From contig CAAGEP010000012.1 in assembly GCA_900768875.1 (NCBI GenBank), forward strand, positions 1 to 42,557: DNA of 42,557 nucleotides, in the 5' to 3' direction. Made by a program: the position numbers and the translations under genes. The DNA is from Alphaproteobacteria bacterium. GTDB taxonomy: Bacteria; Pseudomonadota; Alphaproteobacteria; CAAGCB01; CAG-977. How positions within the stretch are numbered: position 1 is the first letter of the stretch; every line of letters starts with the position of its first letter. Shown here piece after piece: positions 8,050-15,991 of this stretch. Below the pieces are notes generated by a model. That model saw only the letters and a program-made list of their open reading frames with translations, ran no database searches and was not told the DNA's origin.

Positions 8050-10496
8050 TTAATCAAATCTCGAGCTTCAGGGTATTTTTGCAAGAAATATTTAAAACAT
8101 TCTTCTTCTTTAAGTTTTCTCCGATTTTTTACATTTAAATCAGCTTCCATTTTTTTGGCGAGCTGTTTATCATCCTCCGACAGGGTGCTAATATTCTTAA
8201 TTCCTTCGGCCAACTTTCTCCAATAATAAATATCTTCTTTGTAAATTTTTCTCATCAGAGGCGCAATTTCTGAAGGGATTTCTTTTTTAAATTTATCAAT
8301 CAAAATAATCTCCGAAATTAATTCTTCCGAAAAGATCTTCTCTGCTTCTGTTTTATACAAATGTGATATAGCAGACTTCAGCGATTTTTCATACTGCGAA
8401 TATTCACCTTCTTCGCCGTCGTCTAAAACCCAATTTATTTTATTATATAAAAAACAAAGAGTTTCTTTTTCCTTATTATAAAATGTCAATCTCATAAAAA
8501 CATCGACATCGAACAATGAATAAAAAATATATTGCTTATTTTTGTCAGCCGCACTTAAATATTCTTTTTTTAAAACAGCCGACAACGGATCAGCTTTATA
8601 ATACACCCTTTCTTTATAGTTCCATTCAGACTTTCCCTCTTTTTCAATAAAAATTACGTCATGATAGAGTGGTTTAAATCTTCCAAATCCCTTTTTATCA
8701 GGGCTTGTCGGACGAGCTTCAGCCCAAATTTTACTTCCAACTTTTCTTCGTGAATAGGCTATTTTTTCAACAACACACTTTAAATCATCGTTTTTATACT
8801 TATAGTCTATATCTATATAATCAACTGCATTCGTATTTTTCGGAACATACACGTAATCATCCGGCATAAATTTACAATTTATTAACCTGCTATATGCTGT
8901 ATTGGGCAAACAATATTCATCGCCTTTAAAACTTTCATAGACATCTTCCTCGCCATTTTCGTCTTCATCATCCAAAGGTGCTTCTGTTTTGCATGAAAGA
9001 TCTGTTATACTTAACTCTAAAAAGCTACTTAATAATTCAATAGAATATAAAAGCTTAATCAAATAGCAGATATACATCATTTGCTCAGAATAAGAAAAGA
9101 AAACTTTTATCTTTTCTATAAATTGAACAACATCACCTAACATAACATTATATGGTTGTGTATTTTCAATATAAACAAGCATCCCATCATGATATCCGTC
9201 TGAATTTTTAAAATCACTATTTTCTTTACTTTTTGACACTTTTTCGACAGAATCTTTTAAAAATTTATCCATCTTTGAACAAATATAATAGTTTTTATTT
9301 CCGACGCTCGTCTTCAACCACTCTTCAAGAACAGAATAATATTCCATATTTAAATTCGCTTTTGCTCTTGACAAAACATAATTTTGATAATTTTTCAAAT
9401 TTTGTTGTAAGTTTTCCTTTAAAACATTTCCATCTTCGTCACGTATTTCGGGCATTTCATCCAACATTCGGACAAAAGCCAGCATTTCGCGTAATCCGTT
9501 CGGATAAATCAAATGCACGCGTTCCTTTTCATCGACAGGATCCAAAGGAAGCGCGACTTTGTCCCGAACCAGTTTTTCCATAAAATCATGGAAATTTGTT
9601 CTTTCGTAGTCTTTTTTTTCATCGGGAATTTTAGTAACAAACGGCTTTAAAATATCCCATGCAGTTTCATTGAAAAATTCTTTCTGTCCCTTCAAGTAGA
9701 TACGGCGGGAAACAGGCATTTGTTTTTCATAAAATTGAATTGTTTGATCTCTAATTTCTGAAATTGAAATAATTTCCTTGTCAATCAAATTCATATTCTG
9801 TTTTATGAATTGATCTTGAATAATATTCAAAAGCTGAACTTCGCGGAATGACAAAATCACAATACAGTTTTTATTCAGCCATTTTTGAATATCCTCAATC
9901 ATGCGATACACATATTTGTTCGACACTAAATCCAAATCGTCGATGCAAACAATCATTTTTGTGTCTTCATCTTTTCCGATTGCCGTGTAAAAGCTTTTTA
10001 TCAATTCTTTCAGCAATTCGTCAAAGCGGTAACGCTTTTGGATTGTCCGCACAATGTCGGAAGGATGATTGTCTTCGTAAAAACGTTCTTTGTTTGATTT
10101 GATATGTGAAATCACTTCCATGATTTCATTCAATTTTTTATAAAACTCTGCAAATTCACCATTACTGTTTTCCTTAGCATTTTTAACTTCTTGAGCCAAA
10201 ACGCTGATGAAAAACTCCGGAATCAACAAAGTATCGTCAAAAATGCTGGGATCTATCGTATCTGTGACATAAAAGTCTTTATCTTCATTAAAATGCTTTT
10301 GAACAGCTTTAATCAAGGACGTTTTGCCGCACCCGCGGTTGCCGACAATGCTGATGACATTGCTGCTGTTCTTTTCAAAACCGTATTCTTTGCAAAGCTT
10401 TTCAATCCGCTCTATTTCATCTTTGAAAATATCTTCGGTTTCGCCCAACGGTCCCGTGATTTTTTCCCAATCGAATTGAACAGCTTTTTCAGTCAT
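8046..10496 (-). CDS. rdrA: RdrA-like ATPase of a RADAR defence system
   Basis: An 816-residue P-loop ATPase. Walker A is GNRGCGKT at 52-59, Walker B is MIVCIDDLDL at 181-190 with D186-D187, and a sensor-like LSFREV lies near 215-220. The remaining 550 residues are a long, mostly charged C-terminal region without a domain I recognise. The N-terminal layout resembles KAP/AAA+ ATPases. RdrA is the ATPase ring partner of RdrB in RADAR and is required for defence. I chose the ATG at 10496, which has AAGG about 9 bases upstream; an in-frame ATG at 10505 would abut that site and the 10523 reading has no ribosome-binding site. Codon and base use is markedly AT-rich (for example 8900-9400), suggesting recent acquisition. 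The upstream gap 10497-10605 should contain the operon promoter, since a terminator separates it from the kinase gene. Confidence 0.82.
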   Translation of the reverse strand: MTEKAVQFDWEKITGPLGETEDIFKDEIERIEKLCKEYGFEKNSSNVISIVGNRGCGKTSLIKAVQKHFNEDKDFYVTDTIDPSIFDDTLLIPEFFISVLAQEVKNAKENSNGEFAEFYKKLNEIMEVISHIKSNKERFYEDNHPSDIVRTIQKRYRFDELLKELIKSFYTAIGKDEDTKMIVCIDDLDLVSNKYVYRMIEDIQKWLNKNCIVILSFREVQLLNIIQDQFIKQNMNLIDKEIISISEIRDQTIQFYEKQMPVSRRIYLKGQKEFFNETAWDILKPFVTKIPDEKKDYERTNFHDFMEKLVRDKVALPLDPVDEKERVHLIYPNGLREMLAFVRMLDEMPEIRDEDGNVLKENLQQNLKNYQNYVLSRAKANLNMEYYSVLEEWLKTSVGNKNYYICSKMDKFLKDSVEKVSKSKENSDFKNSDGYHDGMLVYIENTQPYNVMLGDVVQFIEKIKVFFSYSEQMMYICYLIKLLYSIELLSSFLELSITDLSCKTEAPLDDEDENGEEDVYESFKGDEYCLPNTAYSRLINCKFMPDDYVYVPKNTNAVDYIDIDYKYKNDDLKCVVEKIAYSRRKVGSKIWAEARPTSPDKKGFGRFKPLYHDVIFIEKEGKSEWNYKERVYYKADPLSAVLKKEYLSAADKNKQYIFYSLFDVDVFMRLTFYNKEKETLCFLYNKINWVLDDGEEGEYSQYEKSLKSAISHLYKTEAEKIFSEELISEIILIDKFKKEIPSEIAPLMRKIYKEDIYYWRKLAEGIKNISTLSEDDKQLAKKMEADLNVKNRRKLKEEECFKYFLQKYPEARDLIK

Positions 10497-10530
10497 TATC
10501 GTCATCCTTTTGTTGATATGCAACTTATCG

Positions 10531-10600
10531 GACGATGATAAGACGTTTTATCGTCTTTGACTATATAGGCAGAGGTTGTACGCCTTTCGGCTATACCTGC
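10531..10600 (-). promoter_or_regulatory. Leader or control region of the RADAR operon with two inverted repeats
   Basis: Between the kinase terminator and rdrA lie a dyad, GACGAT (10531-10536) with ATCGTC (10550-10555), around the near-palindrome GATAAGACGTTTTATC (10537-10552, 14 of 16 symmetric), and an imperfect hairpin at 10569-10600 centred on GCC-GAAA-GGC when read on the minus strand. The first could be an operator, the second an RNA hairpin. No clear -35/-10 pair was found. Confidence 0.4.
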
Positions 10601-10605
10601 ATACC

Positions 10606-10636
10606 AAAAAAGCGCGGTAAGATTCCGCGCTTTTTC
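10606..10636. terminator. Intrinsic terminator after the adenosine kinase gene
   Basis: GCGCGG (10612-10617) pairs perfectly with CCGCGC (10625-10630) around TAAGATT and is flanked by A and T runs. It lies 18 bases beyond the kinase stop on the minus strand and insulates the RADAR operon from it. Confidence 0.85.
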
Positions 10637-10653
10637 TATGCTTTGTAAACTGT

Positions 10654-11676
10654 TTACGGACGGACGCTGTCGATAAAGGCTTTCAGCTTTTCCGCCAGAC
10701 TGCTTTCGGGTCTGCCGCCCCAAATACGGATGATTTCCGCCGCCGACAACGCCGCCAGCTTGCCCGCCGCGGGCAGACTGAAGCCCTGCGCCAATCCGAA
10801 CAGGAAACCGCCCGCGAACGCGTCGCCCGCGCCCGTGCTGTCTACAACGGATTGATGATTTTCGGATGCAATCGTCGCCACGCCTTCGTCCGAAAAAATA
10901 CACGCGCCTTTTGCTCCGCGGGTCATCGCCAGAATTTGACGGCGGCTATTCAGAATTTCCATAAAGGAATTCAAATCCGTGTTTTCCCTGTCAATATCGA
11001 AACAGCCGCGGATTTCGCGTTCGTTGCCGATTAAAATGTCGGCTTGGGTGCGGATTGTGTCGATGACTTCCTGCACCGCCACGGCGCGGAAATTCAAGTC
11101 GTGCATATTGAAAGCGACCTTGATGCCCGCTTGTTTCGCGGTTTCCAAAGCCAGCGTCACGGCGGCGCGGGCGCGTCTGGAAACCAGCATTTGCCCGTCA
11201 ATGAACAGGATTTTGGACGCACGGATTGTTTCGGTGTCGATATCGGCCTCGTCGATTTCTTCGCACACGCCGAAATTGAAAGCGAAGGTGCGGTCGTGAT
11301 CGGGCGTCACCAGCACCAGACAGCGCGCCGTTGCCTTGTCTATGTCGCGGTCGAACTGCACCAAAGGAACGCATGATTTCACGCCGTCCTTGTCAAAAGC
11401 GGCTTTGAAGTTGTCGCCCGTGGTATCGTTGCAGGCTTTGCCGATGAAAGCCGCCTTGCCGCCCAGCGAAGCGACCGTTGCGACGGCGTTTGCCACCGTA
11501 CCGCCCGGAATGACGCGGGAATCGGTCAGTTCGCGGCGAATGTCGCGCAAAACAGGAATGGGCAGGACGTTGCCCTGTCCTTTGATTAAGGAATAACGTT
11601 CCAGAAAATCTTCCGTAACATTGGCTACGACATCGACAAAAGCGGTCCCGATTGCGGTGACGTCAAAATTGGTCAT
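10654..11676 (-). CDS. PfkB-family carbohydrate/nucleoside kinase, adenosine-kinase-like
   Basis: A 340-residue ribokinase-fold enzyme. The N-terminal signature PGGTVANAVATVASLGGK lies at 57-74 and the C-terminal signature DSTGAGDAFAGG at 279-290, with catalytic base D285 and the anion hole TGAGD. It resembles the proteins annotated as adenosine kinase in alphaproteobacteria, which phosphorylate adenosine to AMP using ATP, but PfkB members are hard to separate by eye and a sugar substrate is possible. The start ATG has CGGAG 7 bases upstream. It has its own terminator. Its base composition matches the core genes, so it is probably not part of the adjacent RADAR island, although both act on adenosine compounds. 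Confidence 0.85.
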   Translation of the reverse strand: MTNFDVTAIGTAFVDVVANVTEDFLERYSLIKGQGNVLPIPVLRDIRRELTDSRVIPGGTVANAVATVASLGGKAAFIGKACNDTTGDNFKAAFDKDGVKSCVPLVQFDRDIDKATARCLVLVTPDHDRTFAFNFGVCEEIDEADIDTETIRASKILFIDGQMLVSRRARAAVTLALETAKQAGIKVAFNMHDLNFRAVAVQEVIDTIRTQADILIGNEREIRGCFDIDRENTDLNSFMEILNSRRQILAMTRGAKGACIFSDEGVATIASENHQSVVDSTGAGDAFAGGFLFGLAQGFSLPAAGKLAALSAAEIIRIWGGRPESSLAEKLKAFIDSVRP

Positions 11677-11760
11677 AAGGAAACTCCGTTTGATTCGCGT
11701 TATCGGGATTTCTTTATACAGTCCCCCGATACAAAAGGCGAGTCAAAAAACGAAAAAGTT

Positions 11761-14013
11761 TCACAGCAGCATCAATTCTTCCTCGGTTTTCGTGCTTTTC
11801 CGCGGAGCAAGGGGCGGGCGGCAGACGACCAGCAGTTTGCCGTCTTTGGCGGAAATGCGGACGCGTCCGCCTTTGGTAAGCTGACCGAACAGCATTTCTT
11901 CGGCAAGGGGTTTCTTGATATGCTCTTGAATCACCCGCGCCAAAGGACGCGCGCCGTTTTTGTCGTCAAATCCTTTTTTAATCAGCCATTCTTTCGCCGA
12001 AAAAGCGACGTCAAGCGTGATTTTCTTTTCGCTCAACTGTTTTGCCAGCAAATCAAGGAATTTGTCCGCGACGCGGCGCACGATTTCCGTATCCAGCCTG
12101 ACGAACGGAATCACCGCGTCCAAACGGTTGCGGAATTCGGGCGTGAACAGGCGTTCGATGGCTTCCTTGTCGTCGCCCGTGCGCTCCGTATTGCCGAAGC
12201 CCATGGCGGGTTTTGCCAAATCCGCCGCGCCCGCATTGGTCGTCATAATCAAAATCACGTTTGAAAAATCCACCGCTTTGCCGTTGGAGTCGGTCAGTTT
12301 GCCGTAATCCATGACTTGCAGTAAAATGTTGAACAGGTCGGGGTGCGCTTTTTCGATTTCATCCAGCAAAAGCACCGCGTAAGGGTGTTGATCGACCGCG
12401 TCGGTCAGCAAACCGCCCTGCTCGAATCCGACATACCCCGGCGGCGTTCCGATTAAGCGCGACAAAGAGTGTTTTTCCATATATTCGGACATGTCGAAGC
12501 GCAACAATTCGACGCCCAAAGTTTTCGCCAGTTGCCGCGCGGCTTCGGTTTTGCCAACGCCCGTCGGTCCCGAAAACAGATAGCTGCCGATAGGCTTGCC
12601 CGCGTCGCGCAGTCCCACCCGCGCCATTTTAATCGAGGACGACAACGCCTCCAGCGCTTTGTTCTGACCGAACACCGCTTTTTTCAAGTCCTGTTCCAAG
12701 TTCCGCAAAGCTTCGCGGTCGTCGGCGGAAACGGTTTTGGCGGGCACGTTTGCGATTTTGGAAACGACTTCCTCGATATCGTGCGCGGTGATTTGCTTTT
12801 TCTTTTTGCGCGACAGAGCGAACGCCGCGCCCGCTTCGTCCAGAACGTCGATTGCCTTGTCGGGCAGTTTGCGGTCGTGGATGTAGCGCACCGACAAATC
12901 GACGGCGGTTTTCAAAGCGTCCGCCGTGAATACGACCCCGTGGTGCTTTTCATAAGCGGTTTTCAGCCCGCGCAAAATCTTCAGCGTTTCGTCCGCGCTT
13001 GGTTCGTTGATGTCGATTTTCTGGAAACGGCGCAGAAAAGCGCGGTCTTTTTCCATGTGGTTGCGGAATTCCTTGTACGTCGTTGATCCGATACAGCGCA
13101 CCCGCCCTTCGCCCAGCGCGGGTTTCAGCAAATTCGACGCGTCCATCGTGCCGCCCGACGTCGCCCCCGCGCCGATAAGCGTGTGGATTTCATCGACGAA
13201 CAGCAGGATGTTCGGATCGGCTTCCAGTTCCTCCAGCACCATTTTCAAGCGTTCTTCAAAGTCGCCGCGGTACCGCGTTCCCGCCAGCAAAGCCCCTATG
13301 TCCAGCTGATAAATCACGGCGTTTTTCAGCGGGCTCGGCACTTTTCCGCTTTCGATTTTCAAAGCCAGCCCCTCTGCCAAAGCGGTTTTGCCGACCCCCG
13401 GATCGCCGATGAGCAGCGGATTGTTTTTCGTGCGCCGGCAAAGCACCTGCATCATGCGTTCAACCTCGCGTTCCCGCCCGATAAGCGGATCAACCCTGCC
13501 TTCTTTGACTTTTTCGTTCAGATTGATGCAGAATTCCTCCAACGGGTCGATGTCGTCCATATAGTCGTCGTCTACGCCCGAAACGGGGGAGGAATCGCTT
13601 AAAAAGTTCATAACCGCCAGACGTTCGACCCCGTATTTTTGCAAAAAGTAAACGGCGTAAGAATCCTTTTCGGCGAACATCGCGATAATCAAATGCAACG
13701 CCGTTACCATGTCGCGCCCGCTGGACTGCACTTGCAAAGCCGCGCGTTGAAACACCCTTTGCATGGCGATGGTGGGCTTGGGCTGAATATCGGCGGTTTT
13801 CAAAACCAGATAGGACAAATCTTTGTCGATAAAGTCGGTTAATTCCTGTTCCAGCTTTTCAATCGGCAGCTTCATCTTCATAAAGAACGGCACGGTGTCC
13901 CTGTCGTCCAGCATCGCCAGCAGCAAATGTTCCAAAGTCGCGAATTCCTGATTGCGTTCGCCCGCGAACGTCAGCGCCAGCTGTAAAGTTTGTTCCAAGC
14001 TCGGAGACAGCAT
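11761..14013 (-). CDS. clpA: ATP-dependent Clp protease ATP-binding subunit ClpA
   Basis: A 750-residue Hsp100 unfoldase that feeds substrates to ClpP. The N-domain is residues 1-140. The first AAA+ module has Walker A GDPGVGKT at 203-210 and Walker B LLFVDEIH at 270-277. The second has Walker A GPTGVGKT at 482-489 and the LLLDEIEKAH Walker B. The AMGFG segment about 110 residues after the second Walker A fits the ClpP-docking loop, and there is no ClpB-type middle domain. Length is normal for ClpA. It starts 3 bases after the clpS stop, so the two are co-transcribed, the usual order. No clpP lies in the window. Confidence 0.97.
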   Translation of the reverse strand: MLSPSLEQTLQLALTFAGERNQEFATLEHLLLAMLDDRDTVPFFMKMKLPIEKLEQELTDFIDKDLSYLVLKTADIQPKPTIAMQRVFQRAALQVQSSGRDMVTALHLIIAMFAEKDSYAVYFLQKYGVERLAVMNFLSDSSPVSGVDDDYMDDIDPLEEFCINLNEKVKEGRVDPLIGREREVERMMQVLCRRTKNNPLLIGDPGVGKTALAEGLALKIESGKVPSPLKNAVIYQLDIGALLAGTRYRGDFEERLKMVLEELEADPNILLFVDEIHTLIGAGATSGGTMDASNLLKPALGEGRVRCIGSTTYKEFRNHMEKDRAFLRRFQKIDINEPSADETLKILRGLKTAYEKHHGVVFTADALKTAVDLSVRYIHDRKLPDKAIDVLDEAGAAFALSRKKKKQITAHDIEEVVSKIANVPAKTVSADDREALRNLEQDLKKAVFGQNKALEALSSSIKMARVGLRDAGKPIGSYLFSGPTGVGKTEAARQLAKTLGVELLRFDMSEYMEKHSLSRLIGTPPGYVGFEQGGLLTDAVDQHPYAVLLLDEIEKAHPDLFNILLQVMDYGKLTDSNGKAVDFSNVILIMTTNAGAADLAKPAMGFGNTERTGDDKEAIERLFTPEFRNRLDAVIPFVRLDTEIVRRVADKFLDLLAKQLSEKKITLDVAFSAKEWLIKKGFDDKNGARPLARVIQEHIKKPLAEEMLFGQLTKGGRVRISAKDGKLLVVCRPPLAPRKSTKTEEELMLL

Positions 14014-14016
14014 TGC

Positions 14017-14340
14017 TTATTCCTTTTCGACTTTGCAGCGCAAGGGGTGCTGCGACCGTTTCGCCATTTCGATTGTTTGAGCGGCTTTTGTTTCGGCGAC
14101 TTCCAGCGTGTAAACGCCCGCGACGCCCGCACCCGAACGATGCACCTGCAGCATGATGTCGGTTGCCTCCGCCGCCGATTTGTCGAACACGCTTTGAAGC
14201 ACGGAAATCACGAAATCCATCGGCGTAAAGTCGTCGTTCAGAATCAGCACGCGGTACAAAGGCGGGCGTTTGGTTTGCGGCTTTGATTTTGTCGCAACGC
14301 CGCCTTGGGTTTGCGTATCGGGAATCGAACGTTTCGCCAT
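14017..14340 (-). CDS. clpS: ATP-dependent Clp protease adaptor ClpS
   Basis: A 107-residue N-end-rule adaptor that delivers substrates with destabilising N-terminal residues to ClpA. A flexible N-terminal tail (1-25) precedes the ClpS core, with the conserved LNDDFTPMDFV (33-43) that forms the N-degron pocket and the family's VHRSGAGVAGVYT segment around residue 65-78. The ATG has AGGAG 7 bases upstream. First gene of the clpS-clpA operon and divergent from the carboxypeptidase gene. Confidence 0.97.
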   Translation of the reverse strand: MAKRSIPDTQTQGGVATKSKPQTKRPPLYRVLILNDDFTPMDFVISVLQSVFDKSAAEATDIMLQVHRSGAGVAGVYTLEVAETKAAQTIEMAKRSQHPLRCKVEKE

Positions 14341-14365
14341 TTCCAGCTCCTTTCTGTGAAACCCC

Positions 14366-14395
14366 TTGCCAAAAAAGGGGAAAACCGCGTATGAT
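14366..14395 (+). promoter_or_regulatory. Sigma-70-type promoter of the carboxypeptidase gene
   Basis: TTGCCA at 14366-14371, an 18-base spacer and TATGAT at 14390-14395. The predicted transcription start, about 14402, is only some 5 bases before the annotated ATG at 14407, implying a nearly leaderless mRNA or a start codon further in. Confidence 0.6.
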
Positions 14396-14406
14396 GGTGT
14401 CGGAAA

Positions 14407-15426
14407 ATGTTTAAATTAGAGTATAAAAAAGTGCTTTTTTTTCGCTTTCTGCTCGCTTTTTTACTGATTGCCCCGCCCGCCGGCGCGCAAAGCCGACGGT
14501 CGTCCCTGTTGATTGAAGCGGAAACGGGACGCGTTTTGCAATCCGAAAACGCGACCGAAAAGCGCTATCCCGCGTCTTTGACCAAAATGATGACGCTGTA
14601 TATGGTCTTTGACGCTTTGGAAAAAAAGGAAATCCAAATCGACCAGCTGCTGCCCGTGTCCGTCAACGCCGCGAAACAGCCGAAATCGCGCATGGGATTA
14701 AAGGCGGGAACAAGCATTTCCGTCGAAAACGCGATTTTCGCCATGATTTCGCGTTCCGCCAACGATGCCGCCGTCGTGGTGGCGGAAAGCTTGGGCGGTT
14801 CGGAAGCTCAGTTCGCCGACAAAATGACGCGCGTCGCCCTTGAGTTGGGCATGAAAGACACGCGGTTCAAAAACGCGTCGGGACTGCATAACAAAGACCA
14901 AGTCACCTCGGCGCGCGACATGGCGATTTTGTCCATGGCTCTGATTCAGCATTTCCCGAAGTATTACAGGCTGTTTTCAGTCAAAGGTTTCCGCTACGGC
15001 AGGCGTTATTACGGCAACCACAATCTGGTCGCGCGGTTTTACAAAGGCGGCGACGGACTGAAAACGGGCTATGTGGACGCGTCGGGCTATCATGTCGTCG
15101 GTTCCGCCAAACGCAACGGGAAACGGCTTATCGGCGTGGTCATGGGGCGCAATTCCGTGCGCGAGCGCGACCGTCACATCTTTAAACTGCTGGATTTCGG
15201 GTTTGCCGCGCTGAAAAAGGAAGCGCCGACTTTGACGACTTTGTCGCAAGATTCCTTTATCCCCGAACCCGTTTTACCCAAAACGGAACAAGAATACCGT
15301 CGGGCGCGCATCAAAGCCCGCCAAATCTCCGAAGGATTGGACGCGGTCGCTTCCCTGTCCGACAGCTTGACAATGCAGAACAAGGATAAAATCACCAAAA
15401 AAGCGATTGTCGAGTGGCGGTATTAG
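14407..15426 (+). CDS. D-alanyl-D-alanine carboxypeptidase (S11, penicillin-binding protein 5/6 family)
   Basis: A 339-residue periplasmic enzyme that removes the terminal D-Ala from peptidoglycan pentapeptides. All three active-site motifs are present: S57-L-T-K60, S117-A-N119 and K219-T-G221. A signal peptide covers about residues 1-27 (cleavage after AGA). The C-terminal part is short, with no obvious amphipathic membrane anchor or SPOR domain. No Shine-Dalgarno sequence precedes the ATG, and the promoter lies almost on top of it. An in-frame GTG at 14431, with GAG upstream, would still leave a hydrophobic signal sequence, so the start is uncertain. It converges with yajQ, overlapping it by 4 bases. 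I did not assign dacA, dacC or dacD. Confidence 0.93.
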   Translation: MFKLEYKKVLFFRFLLAFLLIAPPAGAQSRRSSLLIEAETGRVLQSENATEKRYPASLTKMMTLYMVFDALEKKEIQIDQLLPVSVNAAKQPKSRMGLKAGTSISVENAIFAMISRSANDAAVVVAESLGGSEAQFADKMTRVALELGMKDTRFKNASGLHNKDQVTSARDMAILSMALIQHFPKYYRLFSVKGFRYGRRYYGNHNLVARFYKGGDGLKTGYVDASGYHVVGSAKRNGKRLIGVVMGRNSVRERDRHIFKLLDFGFAALKKEAPTLTTLSQDSFIPEPVLPKTEQEYRRARIKARQISEGLDAVASLSDSLTMQNKDKITKKAIVEWRY

Positions 15427-15908
15427 TCGCGGAAGTTGACGAACTGAAGCGGCTGATCGATGCCCAGCGTTTTCACAAAAGCGATAACCGCCTGCAAATC
15501 GTCGCGCTTTTTGCCCGAAACGCGCAGTTCGTCGCCTTGGATGGACACCTGCACTTTGGCTTTGGAATCCTTAATCGCTTTGGAAATTTTCTTGGCGATT
15601 TCCTGTTCGATGCCCTGTTTGACGGCAACGGCTTGCCGCACCATCGCGCCCGCGGCTTTTTCCTCTTTGCCAAAGCTCAAAGCCGACGTGTCCAGCTTGC
15701 GGCGGGTAACGTAAGTCACCAACAATTCGTGCAGCTGTTTCAGCTTTAAATCGTCGTCGGCAAGCAGGATGATTTCCTTGTCTTTCAATTCAATCGAGCT
15801 TTTCGACCCTTTGAAATCGAAGCGCGTTGAAATCTCGCGCGCGGCACCGTTGACGGCGTTTTGAATTTCAGTCATATCGGTTTTGGATACAATATCGAAT
15901 GAAGGCAT
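15423..15908 (-). CDS. yajQ: YajQ family nucleotide-binding protein
   Basis: A 161-residue cytoplasmic protein (UPF0234), full length, with the family's N-terminal MPSFDIVSKTDMTEIQNA and the FDFKGS segment near 34-39. YajQ proteins have two RNA-binding-like folds, bind nucleotides or RNA, and in Xanthomonas a member binds cyclic di-GMP. The ATG is preceded by AAGGGAG 7 bases upstream. It is a single gene that converges with the carboxypeptidase gene. Confidence 0.95.
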   Translation of the reverse strand: MPSFDIVSKTDMTEIQNAVNGAAREISTRFDFKGSKSSIELKDKEIILLADDDLKLKQLHELLVTYVTRRKLDTSALSFGKEEKAAGAMVRQAVAVKQGIEQEIAKKISKAIKDSKAKVQVSIQGDELRVSGKKRDDLQAVIAFVKTLGIDQPLQFVNFRD

Positions 15909-15991
15909 AAGCTTACTCCCTTGATTATTTTCGGCATCATACCCGTCAATCGCTCCGCCGTCAAGCCGCCGCGCCGAAACGCGGCATTGCT

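Noticed and set aside
10654..11676. Adenosine kinase as a third RADAR component
   Set aside because: It has its own terminator and core-like composition, and PfkB kinases are not known RADAR partners.
15930..15991. Hairpin GCCGCG/CGCGGC downstream of rpoD as a terminator
   Set aside because: No T-run follows the stem on the coding strand, so an intrinsic terminator is not supported.
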